A stretch of DNA of 6,422 nucleotides from Pseudomonadota bacterium. Lineage in GTDB: Bacteria; Pseudomonadota; Gammaproteobacteria; Steroidobacterales; Steroidobacteraceae. Positions 1 to 6,056 of this stretch are shown in pieces. Under the pieces are notes generated by a model that searched no databases, was not told the origin of the DNA, and saw only the letters and a list, made by a program, of their open reading frames with translations. Location: positions 1 to 6,422 of the forward strand of contig JAKBCE010000140.1 in assembly GCA_021808195.1 (NCBI GenBank), given 5' to 3'. Each line of letters opens with the position of its first letter. Position 1 is the first letter of the stretch. The position numbers and the translations under genes are program-made.

Positions 1-125
1 AGCGCCTCCTGCCCGAGGATCTGGCTGCGCAGGTAGGTGCGCAGCCGAGCGAACGCGGCCTGCGCGGCGCCGTCGGTGGGGCGCGCGGCAGGGGCGGATG
101 GGGCGAGCGGGCCGGTGCCGGTCAT
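1..125 (-). CDS. N-terminus of a probable MoxR-type AAA+ ATPase (partial, runs off left edge)
   Basis: Reading leftwards from an ATG at 125-123 gives 41 complete codons with no stop before the window ends. The first 24 residues are a low-complexity Ala/Pro/Gly-rich arm. They are followed by FARLRTYLRSQILGQEA (residues 25-41), which matches the pattern at the start of MoxR-family AAA+ ATPases: an amphipathic helix leading into I-x-GQE just ahead of the Walker A region. Walker A itself would lie outside the window. MoxR ATPases are cytoplasmic chaperone-like ATPases, usually encoded next to DUF58/VWA-domain proteins. Those neighbours, if present, would be further left and cannot be seen. The start is well supported by a perfect AGGAGG nine bases upstream. 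Other AAA+ proteins also carry a GQ(E/D) motif near this point, so the family call rests on a short stretch. Confidence 0.6.
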   Translation of the reverse strand, partial: MTGTGPLAPSAPAARPTDGAAQAAFARLRTYLRSQILGQEA

Positions 126-134
126 TGTGGAGTG

Positions 135-140
135 CCTCCT
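135..140 (-). promoter_or_regulatory. Strong Shine-Dalgarno (AGGAGG) of the MoxR-like gene
   Basis: The minus strand reads AGGAGG nine bases before the ATG at 125. This is a full match to the anti-Shine-Dalgarno sequence at good spacing, and it fixes the start of the left-edge gene. Confidence 0.8.
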
Positions 141-298
141 GAGTATTCCCGAGAGCCGGATTGACCCTGCAGCGACGCCGGGGTTCCCGAGCGGCGCGCC
201 GATGCGGGGACGAGGATCCCGGCTCGAAACATAGCAGACGACATATTACCGGGCAGCTCACGGCTCCGCTCAGGCGCGCACCCCGCGCGGCACGACAC

Positions 299-328
299 AT
301 GACCCGTACCGGCGTACCGTGGTACCAT
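299..328 (+). promoter_or_regulatory. Candidate promoter for the RHH-like gene, positioned for a leaderless transcript
   Basis: ATGACC at 299-304 (4/6 match to TTGACA) and TACCAT at 323-328 (4/6 match to TATAAT) are separated by 18 bases. The -10-like box ends six bases before the ATG at 335, so a start site at the usual distance would fall on or next to the A of the start codon. No Shine-Dalgarno sequence is visible upstream of 335, which agrees with leaderless initiation. Both boxes are imperfect, and matches of this quality occur by chance. Confidence 0.35.
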
Positions 329-334
329 GTTCGC

Positions 335-589
335 ATGAAGACCATCACCCGCGTGCAGACCGGCGTGCGGCTGGAGCGCCGGCTCCTCAAAGTGCTCAAG
401 GCGCTGGCGGCAGATCTCGAGATGTCCCTCGGGGACCTGCTCGAGGGCATCGTGCTGCATGCGTTCGAGGGCAAGGCGCCGTTTTCAGCCGCGACGCTGC
501 GCAAGATCCGGGCGCTGAAAGCGGTCTACGGTCTGGATCTGACCGCCGAAGACTCGCACCGCATGCGCGAGGCCGAAGCGCATGACTGA
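335..589 (+). CDS. Small ribbon-helix-helix (CopG-like) protein of unknown target
   Basis: The product is 84 residues. Residues 5-13 (TRVQTGVRL) look like the beta ribbon, residues 14-29 like helix A (ERRLLKVLKALAADLE), and MSLGD is the turn. LLEGIVLHAF (35-44) looks like helix B. This is the layout of RHH/MetJ-Arc-type DNA-binding proteins. A further helix follows (about 51-66, SAATLRKIRALKAVYG), then a charged tail with a histidine. Such proteins normally bind DNA as dimers through the ribbon, but no target is identifiable here. The 335 ATG is preferred over in-frame ATGs at 161 and 299 because the added residues are Arg-rich and non-domain-like. The end overlaps the next gene by 8 bases (ATGACTGA), so the two are probably co-translated and functionally linked. 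The RHH assignment comes from the pattern alone, and the protein might be structural rather than a repressor. Confidence 0.7.
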   Translation: MKTITRVQTGVRLERRLLKVLKALAADLEMSLGDLLEGIVLHAFEGKAPFSAATLRKIRALKAVYGLDLTAEDSHRMREAEAHD

Positions 590-971
590 GCTACCGGCGG
601 ACCTCGCCCGGTTTGTCCGCGGCGAGACCGAACCGGCGACTTTCACGCACCGCGAGCACGTGCGCATGGCCTTCGAGCTGCTGCGTCGCTACGATTTTCC
701 CGAGACCGTGCTGCATTACTCGCGCGCGCTGCAGGCCCTGACCGCGCGGGCCGGGGTGCCCGGGAAATTCCACCAGACGATGACCGTGGCCTTTCTCTCG
801 CTCATCGCCGAGCGCCTGTTCGAGCACGGTCCGGGGACGTTCGAGACGTTTGCCCGGACTCATGCGGACCTTCTGGACGGAGCGGTGCTCGAGCGGCTGT
901 ACGACCCCGAGCGGCTTGCGAGCGCAGCGGCGCGCACGACATTCCTGCTGCCGACGACGCCCGCCCGTTAG
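582..971 (+). CDS. Uncharacterised helical protein with HxxH and FHxT motifs
   Basis: The product is 129 residues, predicted to be soluble and largely helical, with no signal peptide or membrane segment. Visible motifs are FTHREHVRMA (21-30, giving His23 and His26), GKFHQT (61-66, His64) and a C-terminal DPERLASAAARTTFLLP (108-124). This order of motifs (F-T/S-H-x-x-H-x-R, then a Y/F-H-x-T helix, then a closing R-L-x-S-x-x-A-R segment) is one I recall from a family of uncharacterised bacterial proteins of about 130-150 residues. The spaced histidines could bind a metal or form a small-molecule site, but that is inference. The ATG at 582 has GAGG nine bases upstream and overlaps the end of the RHH-like gene by 8 bases, so translation is likely coupled. 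It ends 12 bases from the convergent lipoprotein gene. Confidence 0.75.
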   Translation: MTELPADLARFVRGETEPATFTHREHVRMAFELLRRYDFPETVLHYSRALQALTARAGVPGKFHQTMTVAFLSLIAERLFEHGPGTFETFARTHADLLDGAVLERLYDPERLASAAARTTFLLPTTPAR

Positions 972-983
972 GGGGCGCAGTGT
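972..983. other. Convergent junction with a weak hairpin
   Basis: Only 12 bases separate the stop of the 582-971 gene from the stop of the minus-strand lipoprotein gene. A short inverted repeat, CGCCC (962-966) and GGGCG (973-977) with a six-base loop, straddles the plus-strand stop codon. It is only 5 bp and has no T-run, so it is weak as a terminator for either direction. Overlapping 3' ends of the two transcripts are likely. Confidence 0.3.
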
Positions 984-1547
984 TCAGCTGCTCGGCTCAC
1001 TGTGCCGCTTGGCGCCGCGGATGCACTGTTCGACATCGTGGTGGCGAACGATCCTGTAGGGGGCGAAGGCAGACACGGCGGCGGCGAGCGCGTTCTGCGC
1101 CGTGGCCAACTGCGCCATCTGGCCGCACAGCGCGCGGACGTCGGACCTGACCTTGGCCGAACCCTGACGCGCGGTGTGCTGGATGACTGCGGAGTTGCCG
1201 TGCCAGAGTGCGCTGAACAGCGACCCGACGATGTCCACGCCCAGTCGTCCCCCCGCTTCGCCCGTTGCAGCGCCGGCCCCGGAGATGCCGAGCGCATGCT
1301 GGTAGTACTCCTGGGCCAGCATCTGCTCGGACGGCGTCAGGGCGATGGTGCGTCCCCCGATCACCAGCCGCCCGCTCGAGTGCACGTCCGCATGGGGCTC
1401 ATCCGGTACGCTGATGCGCACGGCGGTGCCCTCAATGGCAAACGTGCCGCGCGCGCTCGCGGTGCTGATGTGCTTCGTGCACCCGCAGAGCGCCGCCAGC
1501 GCCGGCAGCAGTGCAGCCCCGATCAATAGAACGATTCGTCGGTTCAT
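984..1547 (-). CDS. Lipoprotein resembling DUF2884/YggN, third gene of the RND operon
   Basis: The product is 187 residues with a typical lipoprotein signal: n-region MNRR, a hydrophobic stretch IVLLIGAALLPALAAL, then lipobox LCGC with Cys23 as the probable lipidated residue. Residue +2 is Thr, not Asp, so outer-membrane sorting is expected if the enterobacterial Lol rule holds. A stretch at 53-81 (ADVHSSGRLVIGG, then IALTPSEQMLAQEYY) resembles the G-x-L-x-x-x-G-x-x-x-x-L-T-x-x-Q-x-x-x-x-x-Y pattern of DUF2884/YggN periplasmic proteins. Later, ALCGQMAQL and SAFAPY (139-164) also fit that family. Cys141 and Cys175 could form a disulfide. The 1547 ATG gives the clean signal peptide and has GAGAG seven bases upstream. 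In-frame ATGs at 1574 (overlapping the permease stop as TGATG) and 1661 would prepend polar or Arg-rich residues. The function is unknown. Co-transcription with the pump suggests an envelope accessory role. Confidence 0.75.
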   Translation of the reverse strand: MNRRIVLLIGAALLPALAALCGCTKHISTASARGTFAIEGTAVRISVPDEPHADVHSSGRLVIGGRTIALTPSEQMLAQEYYQHALGISGAGAATGEAGGRLGVDIVGSLFSALWHGNSAVIQHTARQGSAKVRSDVRALCGQMAQLATAQNALAAAVSAFAPYRIVRHHDVEQCIRGAKRHSEPSS

Positions 1548-1573
1548 GGCGCGACTCTCTTCGTGCAGACCCA

Positions 1574-4500
1574 TCAGAAGGGTTGACCGGCTTGTGCCGG
1601 TGCGGCCGCGGGGACGTTCGGCTCTGCGATCACGGCCCGCGCGATCCGCGGAGCGACCCACCGCTCGATATCATCGATCAGCGTGAAGCCCGCCGGCACC
1701 ACCACCAGGGTGAGGCCCGTTGAGGTGACCAGACCCCCGATGACCCCGATCGCCATCGGGGCGCGAAACGCATCGCCGATCGCAAAGGCCACTGGCAGCA
1801 TGCCGGCCACCATCGCCACGGTGGTCATCACGATCGGCCGGGCCCGCTTGTGCCCGGCCTCGAGCAGCGCGGTCAGGCGGTCCTTGCCGGCGCGCATCTC
1901 CTCGATCGCGAAATCCACGAGCAGAATCGAGTTCTTGGCCACGATGCCCATGAGCATCAGGAACCCGATCATCACCCCGAGGGAGAGCGGCCGGTCGGTG
2001 ATGAACAGGGCTGCGACCGCCCCGCCGATCGACAACGGCAGCGCCGAGAGGATGGTGATCGGCTGCAGCACGCGGGCGAACAGCAGCACCAGCACGGCGA
2101 AGACCATCAGAATGCCGGTGCCCATCGCGATCAGGAAGTCGGTGAACAGCTCCGACATCAGCCGCGCGTTGCCCGTCTCGGCGAGGTGCACGCCCGGCGG
2201 CAGGTGTGCGAGCGCCGGCAGCGCATGGATCTGCTTCATCGCCTTGCCGAGCTGCACGCCGTTCAGATCTGCATCGATCGCGATGCGCAGGCGCTGGTCG
2301 CGGCTGTGGATCTCGGTCGGACCCTGGCCGAAGCCGAAATCCGCCACCGCCTTCAGCGGCACCGAGCCGCCGCTCGCCGTCGGCACCGGCAGGTTCTCCA
2401 GCGTATTGAGATTGGCGCGCGCCGAGCGCTTCAGGTTCACCAGGATCGGCACCTGGCGGTCCGGCAGGGTGAACTTCGCGTCGTTCTGCAGCAGATCTCC
2501 GATGGTCGCGATACGGATGGTCTGACTGATGTCCGCCACGGTCACGCCGAGCTCAGCGGCCAGATCGAAGCGCGGCCGGATGCGGATCTCAGGTCGGGGC
2601 AGCCCGTCCGCGGAGCTCACGTCGCGCAGATCCGGCAGCGCGGCCATCTGGGCCATGACCCGGTGGGCGGTGTGCTCGAGCAGCGACAGGTTGTCGCCGG
2701 TGAGATCGAGGGTGATGTCGTGACCGTCGCTGTCACCATTGAAGTTCTGGAAGTAAATCTGCGCGTTCGGAATGCGGCGCAGCTTCGCGAGCATCTGGTC
2801 CTGCCATTGGTTCTGGCTCATCGGCCGCTCACTCGGCGGCACCAGACTGATGAAGAGGTTCGCTCCGCGCACGCTGCCGTTGCCGCCGACCGACTCATCG
2901 ATCGACTTTACATAGCGCTGCCGCGCGAGGATGCGGTACGCCTCATCGGCGACCTTCGCGGTATCAGCGAGTTGCACTCCGGGCGGCAGCTCGATCGAGA
3001 GCGACGCACTGCTCATGTCGGAGTTCTGCACGAAGGTCTTCGGTACCAGAATCAGTCCGAGGATCGAGGCGGCGAAGAACAGCACGCCGAACAGGATCGT
3101 CTTCCAGCGGTGATGCACGCACCAGCGCAGCACCCGCAGGTAGCCGGTCATGATCGGTCCGTCATGCTGTTCCGGCGCCGGCTCGGACTTCAGCGTGTAG
3201 GCGGCGATCACCGGCGTCAGCAGCCGGGCCACCAGCAGCGAGAAGAACACCGCCGCGGCGACCGTGAGCCCGAACTGCTTGAAGTACTGCCCGATGATCC
3301 CGCTCATGAAGCTCACCGGCATGAACACGGCGATGATGGTGCAGGAGGTGGCCACCACCGCGAGCGCAATCTCGTCGGCCGCATCGAGCGCCGCCTGGAA
3401 CGCACTTTTGCCCATGCGCTTGTGGCGCACGATGTTCTCGATCTCGACGATGGCGTCATCGACGAGCACGCCGGAGACGAGCGACAGGGCGAGCAGGCTC
3501 ACCTGATTGAGCGTGAAGCCGAGCCAGTACATCACGGCGAATGCCGGAATCGCCGAGAGCGGGATGGCGAGTGCGGAGATCAGCGTCGCACGTATGTCGC
3601 GCAGGAACAGCCACACCACCAGCACCGAGAGGATCGAGCCCTCGATCAGGGCTTCGAGCGCCGAGTGGTAGGTGTCCTTGGTGTAGGTCACCGACGAGAA
3701 CGTGCGGTGGATGGTGACGTCCGGAAATTGCTTGCGGATCTTGGCGAGCTCCTGCTGCACGCCGTTCAGCACCGTCACGTCCGAGGTGCCGCGTGCGCGC
3801 TGCACGCCGAAGGAAATCGCCGGCTGACCGTTGAACTTCTCGATGCTGCGCACCTCGGCGGCCCCATCGCGCACCGTGGCGATGCTGCCGAGTCGCGCGA
3901 AGCGTCCGCCCGGCAGAGCGATCTGGGTCTGCGCGAGCTGCCAGGCGGTCTGTGCCCCGCCGAGTACGCGGATCGTCTGCTCGCCGTTGCCCAGATCGGC
4001 CCGCCCGCCGGGCAGGTCGATGTTGAGGTTGGTCAGCTGAGCATTGACCTGGGCGGCAGTGATGCCGAGCGCCTGCATGCGCGCCGGGTCGAGCTCGACG
4101 CGGATTTCGCGGTCGACGCCGCCGTAACGGGAGACCTGCGCCACCCCCGGCACGGTGAGCAGCCGCTTGGTGATGGTGTTGTCGATGAACCAGGAGATCG
4201 CCCGGTCGCTCATGTCGGTCGAGCTGACCGCGTAATAGACGATCGGTCCGCCATCGATCTTCACCCGCTGCACCACGGGCGGCAGGATGTCGGTGGGCAG
4301 ATCGGCCTGCACCTGGGTGATCGCATCGCGCACTTCGGTGACCGCCCGGTCGATCGGCGTGCCGATCTCGAACTGGACATCCGTTTCCTCTCCGCCCTGA
4401 TACGCCTTGGAGAGGATGTGGCGGATATTGCCGATGCCGGCCACCGCCGCTTCCACGCGCCGTACGATCTGGGTCTGCACCTCTTCGGGCGCCGCGCCCG

Positions 4501-4657
4501 GCTCGCTGATGACCACCGAGACGATGGGATAGGAGAGGTGAGGGTTCAGCGTCACCGGCAGGCGAACGAATGCCGTCGCGCCGACGAACAGCAGCACGAC
4601 GAACAGGACGATCGGAGGCAGCGGGTGACGGATCGCCCAGGCCGACAGGCGTCTCAC
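1574..4657 (-). CDS. RND efflux permease, HAE family (AcrB/MdtB-like inner-membrane pump subunit)
   Basis: The product is 1027 residues, the usual size for AcrB-type permeases. These are inner-membrane homotrimers that use proton influx to expel amphiphilic compounds through an adaptor and an outer-membrane channel. The two-fold layout is clear: TM1 at about 13-32, a periplasmic loop at about 33-335, TM2-TM6 at about 336-488, TM7 at about 518-538, a second periplasmic loop to about 838, and TM8-TM12 at about 840-992. The proton-relay residues are intact. TM4 carries SGVLVDDAIVEIEN with Asp400-Asp401. TM10 carries GIVAKNSILLVDF with Lys908. TM11 carries RARPIVMTT with Arg938 and Thr945, aligning with AcrB Asp407/408, Lys940, Arg971 and Thr978. 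This argues for a working hydrophobe exporter rather than a metal-pump variant, but the substrate cannot be read from sequence. The start is GTG at 4657, inside the stop of the adaptor gene (GTGA, 4-base overlap), which implies translational coupling. Confidence 0.96.
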   Translation of the reverse strand: MRRLSAWAIRHPLPPIVLFVVLLFVGATAFVRLPVTLNPHLSYPIVSVVISEPGAAPEEVQTQIVRRVEAAVAGIGNIRHILSKAYQGGEETDVQFEIGTPIDRAVTEVRDAITQVQADLPTDILPPVVQRVKIDGGPIVYYAVSSTDMSDRAISWFIDNTITKRLLTVPGVAQVSRYGGVDREIRVELDPARMQALGITAAQVNAQLTNLNIDLPGGRADLGNGEQTIRVLGGAQTAWQLAQTQIALPGGRFARLGSIATVRDGAAEVRSIEKFNGQPAISFGVQRARGTSDVTVLNGVQQELAKIRKQFPDVTIHRTFSSVTYTKDTYHSALEALIEGSILSVLVVWLFLRDIRATLISALAIPLSAIPAFAVMYWLGFTLNQVSLLALSLVSGVLVDDAIVEIENIVRHKRMGKSAFQAALDAADEIALAVVATSCTIIAVFMPVSFMSGIIGQYFKQFGLTVAAAVFFSLLVARLLTPVIAAYTLKSEPAPEQHDGPIMTGYLRVLRWCVHHRWKTILFGVLFFAASILGLILVPKTFVQNSDMSSASLSIELPPGVQLADTAKVADEAYRILARQRYVKSIDESVGGNGSVRGANLFISLVPPSERPMSQNQWQDQMLAKLRRIPNAQIYFQNFNGDSDGHDITLDLTGDNLSLLEHTAHRVMAQMAALPDLRDVSSADGLPRPEIRIRPRFDLAAELGVTVADISQTIRIATIGDLLQNDAKFTLPDRQVPILVNLKRSARANLNTLENLPVPTASGGSVPLKAVADFGFGQGPTEIHSRDQRLRIAIDADLNGVQLGKAMKQIHALPALAHLPPGVHLAETGNARLMSELFTDFLIAMGTGILMVFAVLVLLFARVLQPITILSALPLSIGGAVAALFITDRPLSLGVMIGFLMLMGIVAKNSILLVDFAIEEMRAGKDRLTALLEAGHKRARPIVMTTVAMVAGMLPVAFAIGDAFRAPMAIGVIGGLVTSTGLTLVVVPAGFTLIDDIERWVAPRIARAVIAEPNVPAAAPAQAGQPF

Positions 4658-5913
4658 GAGTGCACCTTGGGCGTTTGCACCTGCACAGGCTCGCCGCTTT
4701 GCAGGAATCCACCGGCGAGCGTCACCACCCGCTCACGGCCGGTGAGTCCCTTGGCGATGACGACGCCCGAGGCGATCACTCCGCCGAGCACGACGGGCCG
4801 GCGGACCGCGACGTTCTTGCGGTTCACCACGAACACATAGGAGCCTGCCGAATCCGTCATGACCGCGGTCTGCGGCAGCACCGGCCGCTCGGCGTGACTC
4901 TCCAGGATGACTGCGCGCGCGAACGCTCCGGGACGCAGCGCCGGGTTGGGCTTCAGCGCGATGCGCACCTCACCGAGGCGGGTCTGCGGGTTGATGGTGG
5001 CCCCGAGCAGCCAGATACGACCGGGGAAGGGACGCGGGTAGCCGATCAGGTAGACCTGAGCGGGCTGGCCGACCTTCAGGGCCGCGAGGTCCTGCTCAGT
5101 CACCTGACCTTTCAGTTCCACGCGTCCGGCATCCTCGAGCGTGAACAGCGCGGGTCCTCCCGGGCTCGCCACCTGGCCGACCTCGGCGTTGCGGGTCAGC
5201 ACGATCCCGGAAACCGGTGCGACGATGCGGGTCAGAGCGAGTTCGGCGCGCTTCTGGCGCAGCTCCGCGGCGAACATGCGCTCGTTGGCCGCGTCCATGG
5301 CGGCCGTGGCCTGGCTCTGTTCGATGTTCTGCCGGGACAGCCCGCCGTCGGGACCGATGGCGAGCGCCCGCCGGTACTCGGCGGCCGACAGCGTCGCCTG
5401 GGCACGCGCCTTGGCCAGGGACGCCGCGAGCTGCGCGACTTGCGGCTTGAGCACCGAGTCATCGAGTCGGGCGAGCAATTGTCCGCGCCTGACGCGATCG
5501 CCGACCTGTACGTCGACCTGCACGATGCGCTCGGCCTGACCGCCGTCCCCGATCGGCAGATCGTGCCGCGCCGAGATAGTGCCGGTGACCAGTACCTGCG
5601 TGCTCACCGGCTGCAGCCCCGGAACCAGGGTGCTCACCAGCGGCACGAAATGTTGATCCGCGAGCGGAACGAGGGCGGCGGGCTTGCCGCTGTCACGCAG
5701 CCACAGCGAGGTGCCGGCTGCCGCGGCGAGCGCGAGGCCACCGGCGATCAGCCAGCGTTTGCGCAGGCGGCGGCGCGTCGGTACCCGCACATCGCCTACG
5801 GCGCTGTCCCGCTCGGCCCAACCGAGCGCATCGGTTCCGGGCGCGCTGGGGATGGCGGGCGCGGCGAGGACGCCGCTGCCCTGTTGTTCAGCCGAGATAT
5901 TGGAATTGCTCAT
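4654..5913 (-). CDS. RND periplasmic adaptor (membrane fusion protein, HlyD/AcrA type)
   Basis: The product is 419 residues and bridges the permease to an outer-membrane channel. A single membrane anchor lies at about 54-72 (WLIAGGLALAAAAGTSLWL) after a basic RRRLRKR stretch. It is not followed by a lipobox, so the protein is membrane-anchored rather than a lipoprotein. The two lipoyl half-motifs are at about 130-151 (VQVDVQVGDRVRRGQLLARL) and 230-260 (VAPVSGIVLTRNAEVG through LFTLED). A helical hairpin rich in Ala, Arg and Gln lies between them (about 155-228). Beta-barrel and membrane-proximal domains follow (about 265-415, including LRPGAFARAVI). The N-terminal arm of about 52 residues before the anchor is unusually long. 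The ATG at 5913 is preferred because the first codons are AT-richer, as is common at true starts, but only a weak AGGG 11 bases upstream supports it. GTG at 5790 is an alternative start. It is the first gene of the operon. Confidence 0.93.
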   Translation of the reverse strand: MSNSNISAEQQGSGVLAAPAIPSAPGTDALGWAERDSAVGDVRVPTRRRLRKRWLIAGGLALAAAAGTSLWLRDSGKPAALVPLADQHFVPLVSTLVPGLQPVSTQVLVTGTISARHDLPIGDGGQAERIVQVDVQVGDRVRRGQLLARLDDSVLKPQVAQLAASLAKARAQATLSAAEYRRALAIGPDGGLSRQNIEQSQATAAMDAANERMFAAELRQKRAELALTRIVAPVSGIVLTRNAEVGQVASPGGPALFTLEDAGRVELKGQVTEQDLAALKVGQPAQVYLIGYPRPFPGRIWLLGATINPQTRLGEVRIALKPNPALRPGAFARAVILESHAERPVLPQTAVMTDSAGSYVFVVNRKNVAVRRPVVLGGVIASGVVIAKGLTGRERVVTLAGGFLQSGEPVQVQTPKVHS

Positions 5914-6000
5914 GCGGATAACTGCCCTGTCAGGTGGACGTGCGGCGAAGCGTGGGGACGATGTGGCGAGCGAGAGTGTCAGACGTGAGCTCGGCGGGCC
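5914..6000 (-). promoter_or_regulatory. Presumed promoter region of the efflux operon
   Basis: This spacer lies between the hairpin after the RDD gene and the adaptor start, so it should hold the operon promoter. On the minus strand CTGACA occurs twice, each a 5/6 match to a -35 box. Neither has a good -10 at 16-18 bases within the spacer. A small palindrome CCTG-T-CAGG sits at 5926-5934, overlapping the weak Shine-Dalgarno-like AGGG. No divergent TetR, MarR or LysR-type regulator gene is adjacent, so control of the operon is not evident here. Confidence 0.3.
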
Positions 6001-6031
6001 GTCCTCGCCCGTTGCAGGAACGGGCGAGGAC
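6001..6031 (-). terminator. Perfect 13-bp inverted repeat, possible terminator of the RDD gene
   Basis: GTCCTCGCCCGTT (6001-6013) pairs perfectly with AACGGGCGAGGAC (6019-6031) around a five-base loop. On the minus strand the hairpin starts 25 bases after the end of the RDD gene stop codon, the usual place for a terminator. No T-run follows it in either direction, so it is not a canonical Rho-independent terminator. It may instead act as a 3'-end stabiliser or a Rho-linked barrier. Confidence 0.45.
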
Positions 6032-6056
6032 CGGCGGTACGGAATGCGGAGTCATC

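Larger units (their letters stand above)
126..334. other. Divergent intergenic region between the MoxR-like gene and the RHH-like gene
   Basis: This 209-bp stretch lies between two divergently transcribed genes, so it should hold promoters for both. It contains an AT-richer pocket at about 225-250 (cgaaacatag, then acatattacc) within GC-rich sequence. On the minus strand the pocket includes TGCTATGTT, an extended -10-like element, and TAATAT. No convincing -35 partner was found for either. An upstream in-frame ATG at 299 (and an earlier one at 161) would lengthen the plus-strand gene. The added residues are Arg-rich and unlike a conserved domain, so the region is taken as non-coding. No tRNA, riboswitch or clear operator palindrome was seen. 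Confidence 0.5.

Noticed and set aside
161..334. N-terminal extension of the RHH-like protein from an upstream ATG
   Set aside because: The 58 added residues are Arg-rich and non-domain-like, and would cover the divergent promoter region. The RHH fold begins right after the 335 ATG.
335..971. Toxin-antitoxin module
   Set aside because: The layout and RHH-like first gene suggest it, but the second product lacks RelE/ParE, MazF, PIN, HipA or Fic-type motifs, so the name is not justified.
1002..1529. Plus-strand open frame opposite the lipoprotein gene
   Set aside because: The minus strand encodes a clean lipoprotein signal peptide and a plausible start. The plus frame shows neither.
3456..4712. 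Minus-strand open frame of 418 codons in another frame over the permease N-terminal half
   Set aside because: Its product is Arg/Gly/Ala-rich and low in complexity, while the other minus frame matches RND permeases from end to end.
1850..4840. Plus-strand open frame of 996 codons opposite the RND permease
   Set aside because: Its translation is dominated by Arg, His, Gly, Asp and Glu with no recognisable domain. It is antisense to a permease with intact family motifs over its full length, so it is an open frame produced by GC-rich codon use.
5926..5934. CCTGTCAGG palindrome as an operator for the efflux operon
   Set aside because: The half-sites are only four bases. Such palindromes are frequent by chance in GC-rich DNA, and no adjacent regulator supports it.
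4570..5988. Plus-strand open frame of 472 codons opposite the adaptor gene
   Set aside because: It has the same Arg/His/Gly-rich composition and no domain, and it lies over a well-supported adaptor. It is a shadow frame.
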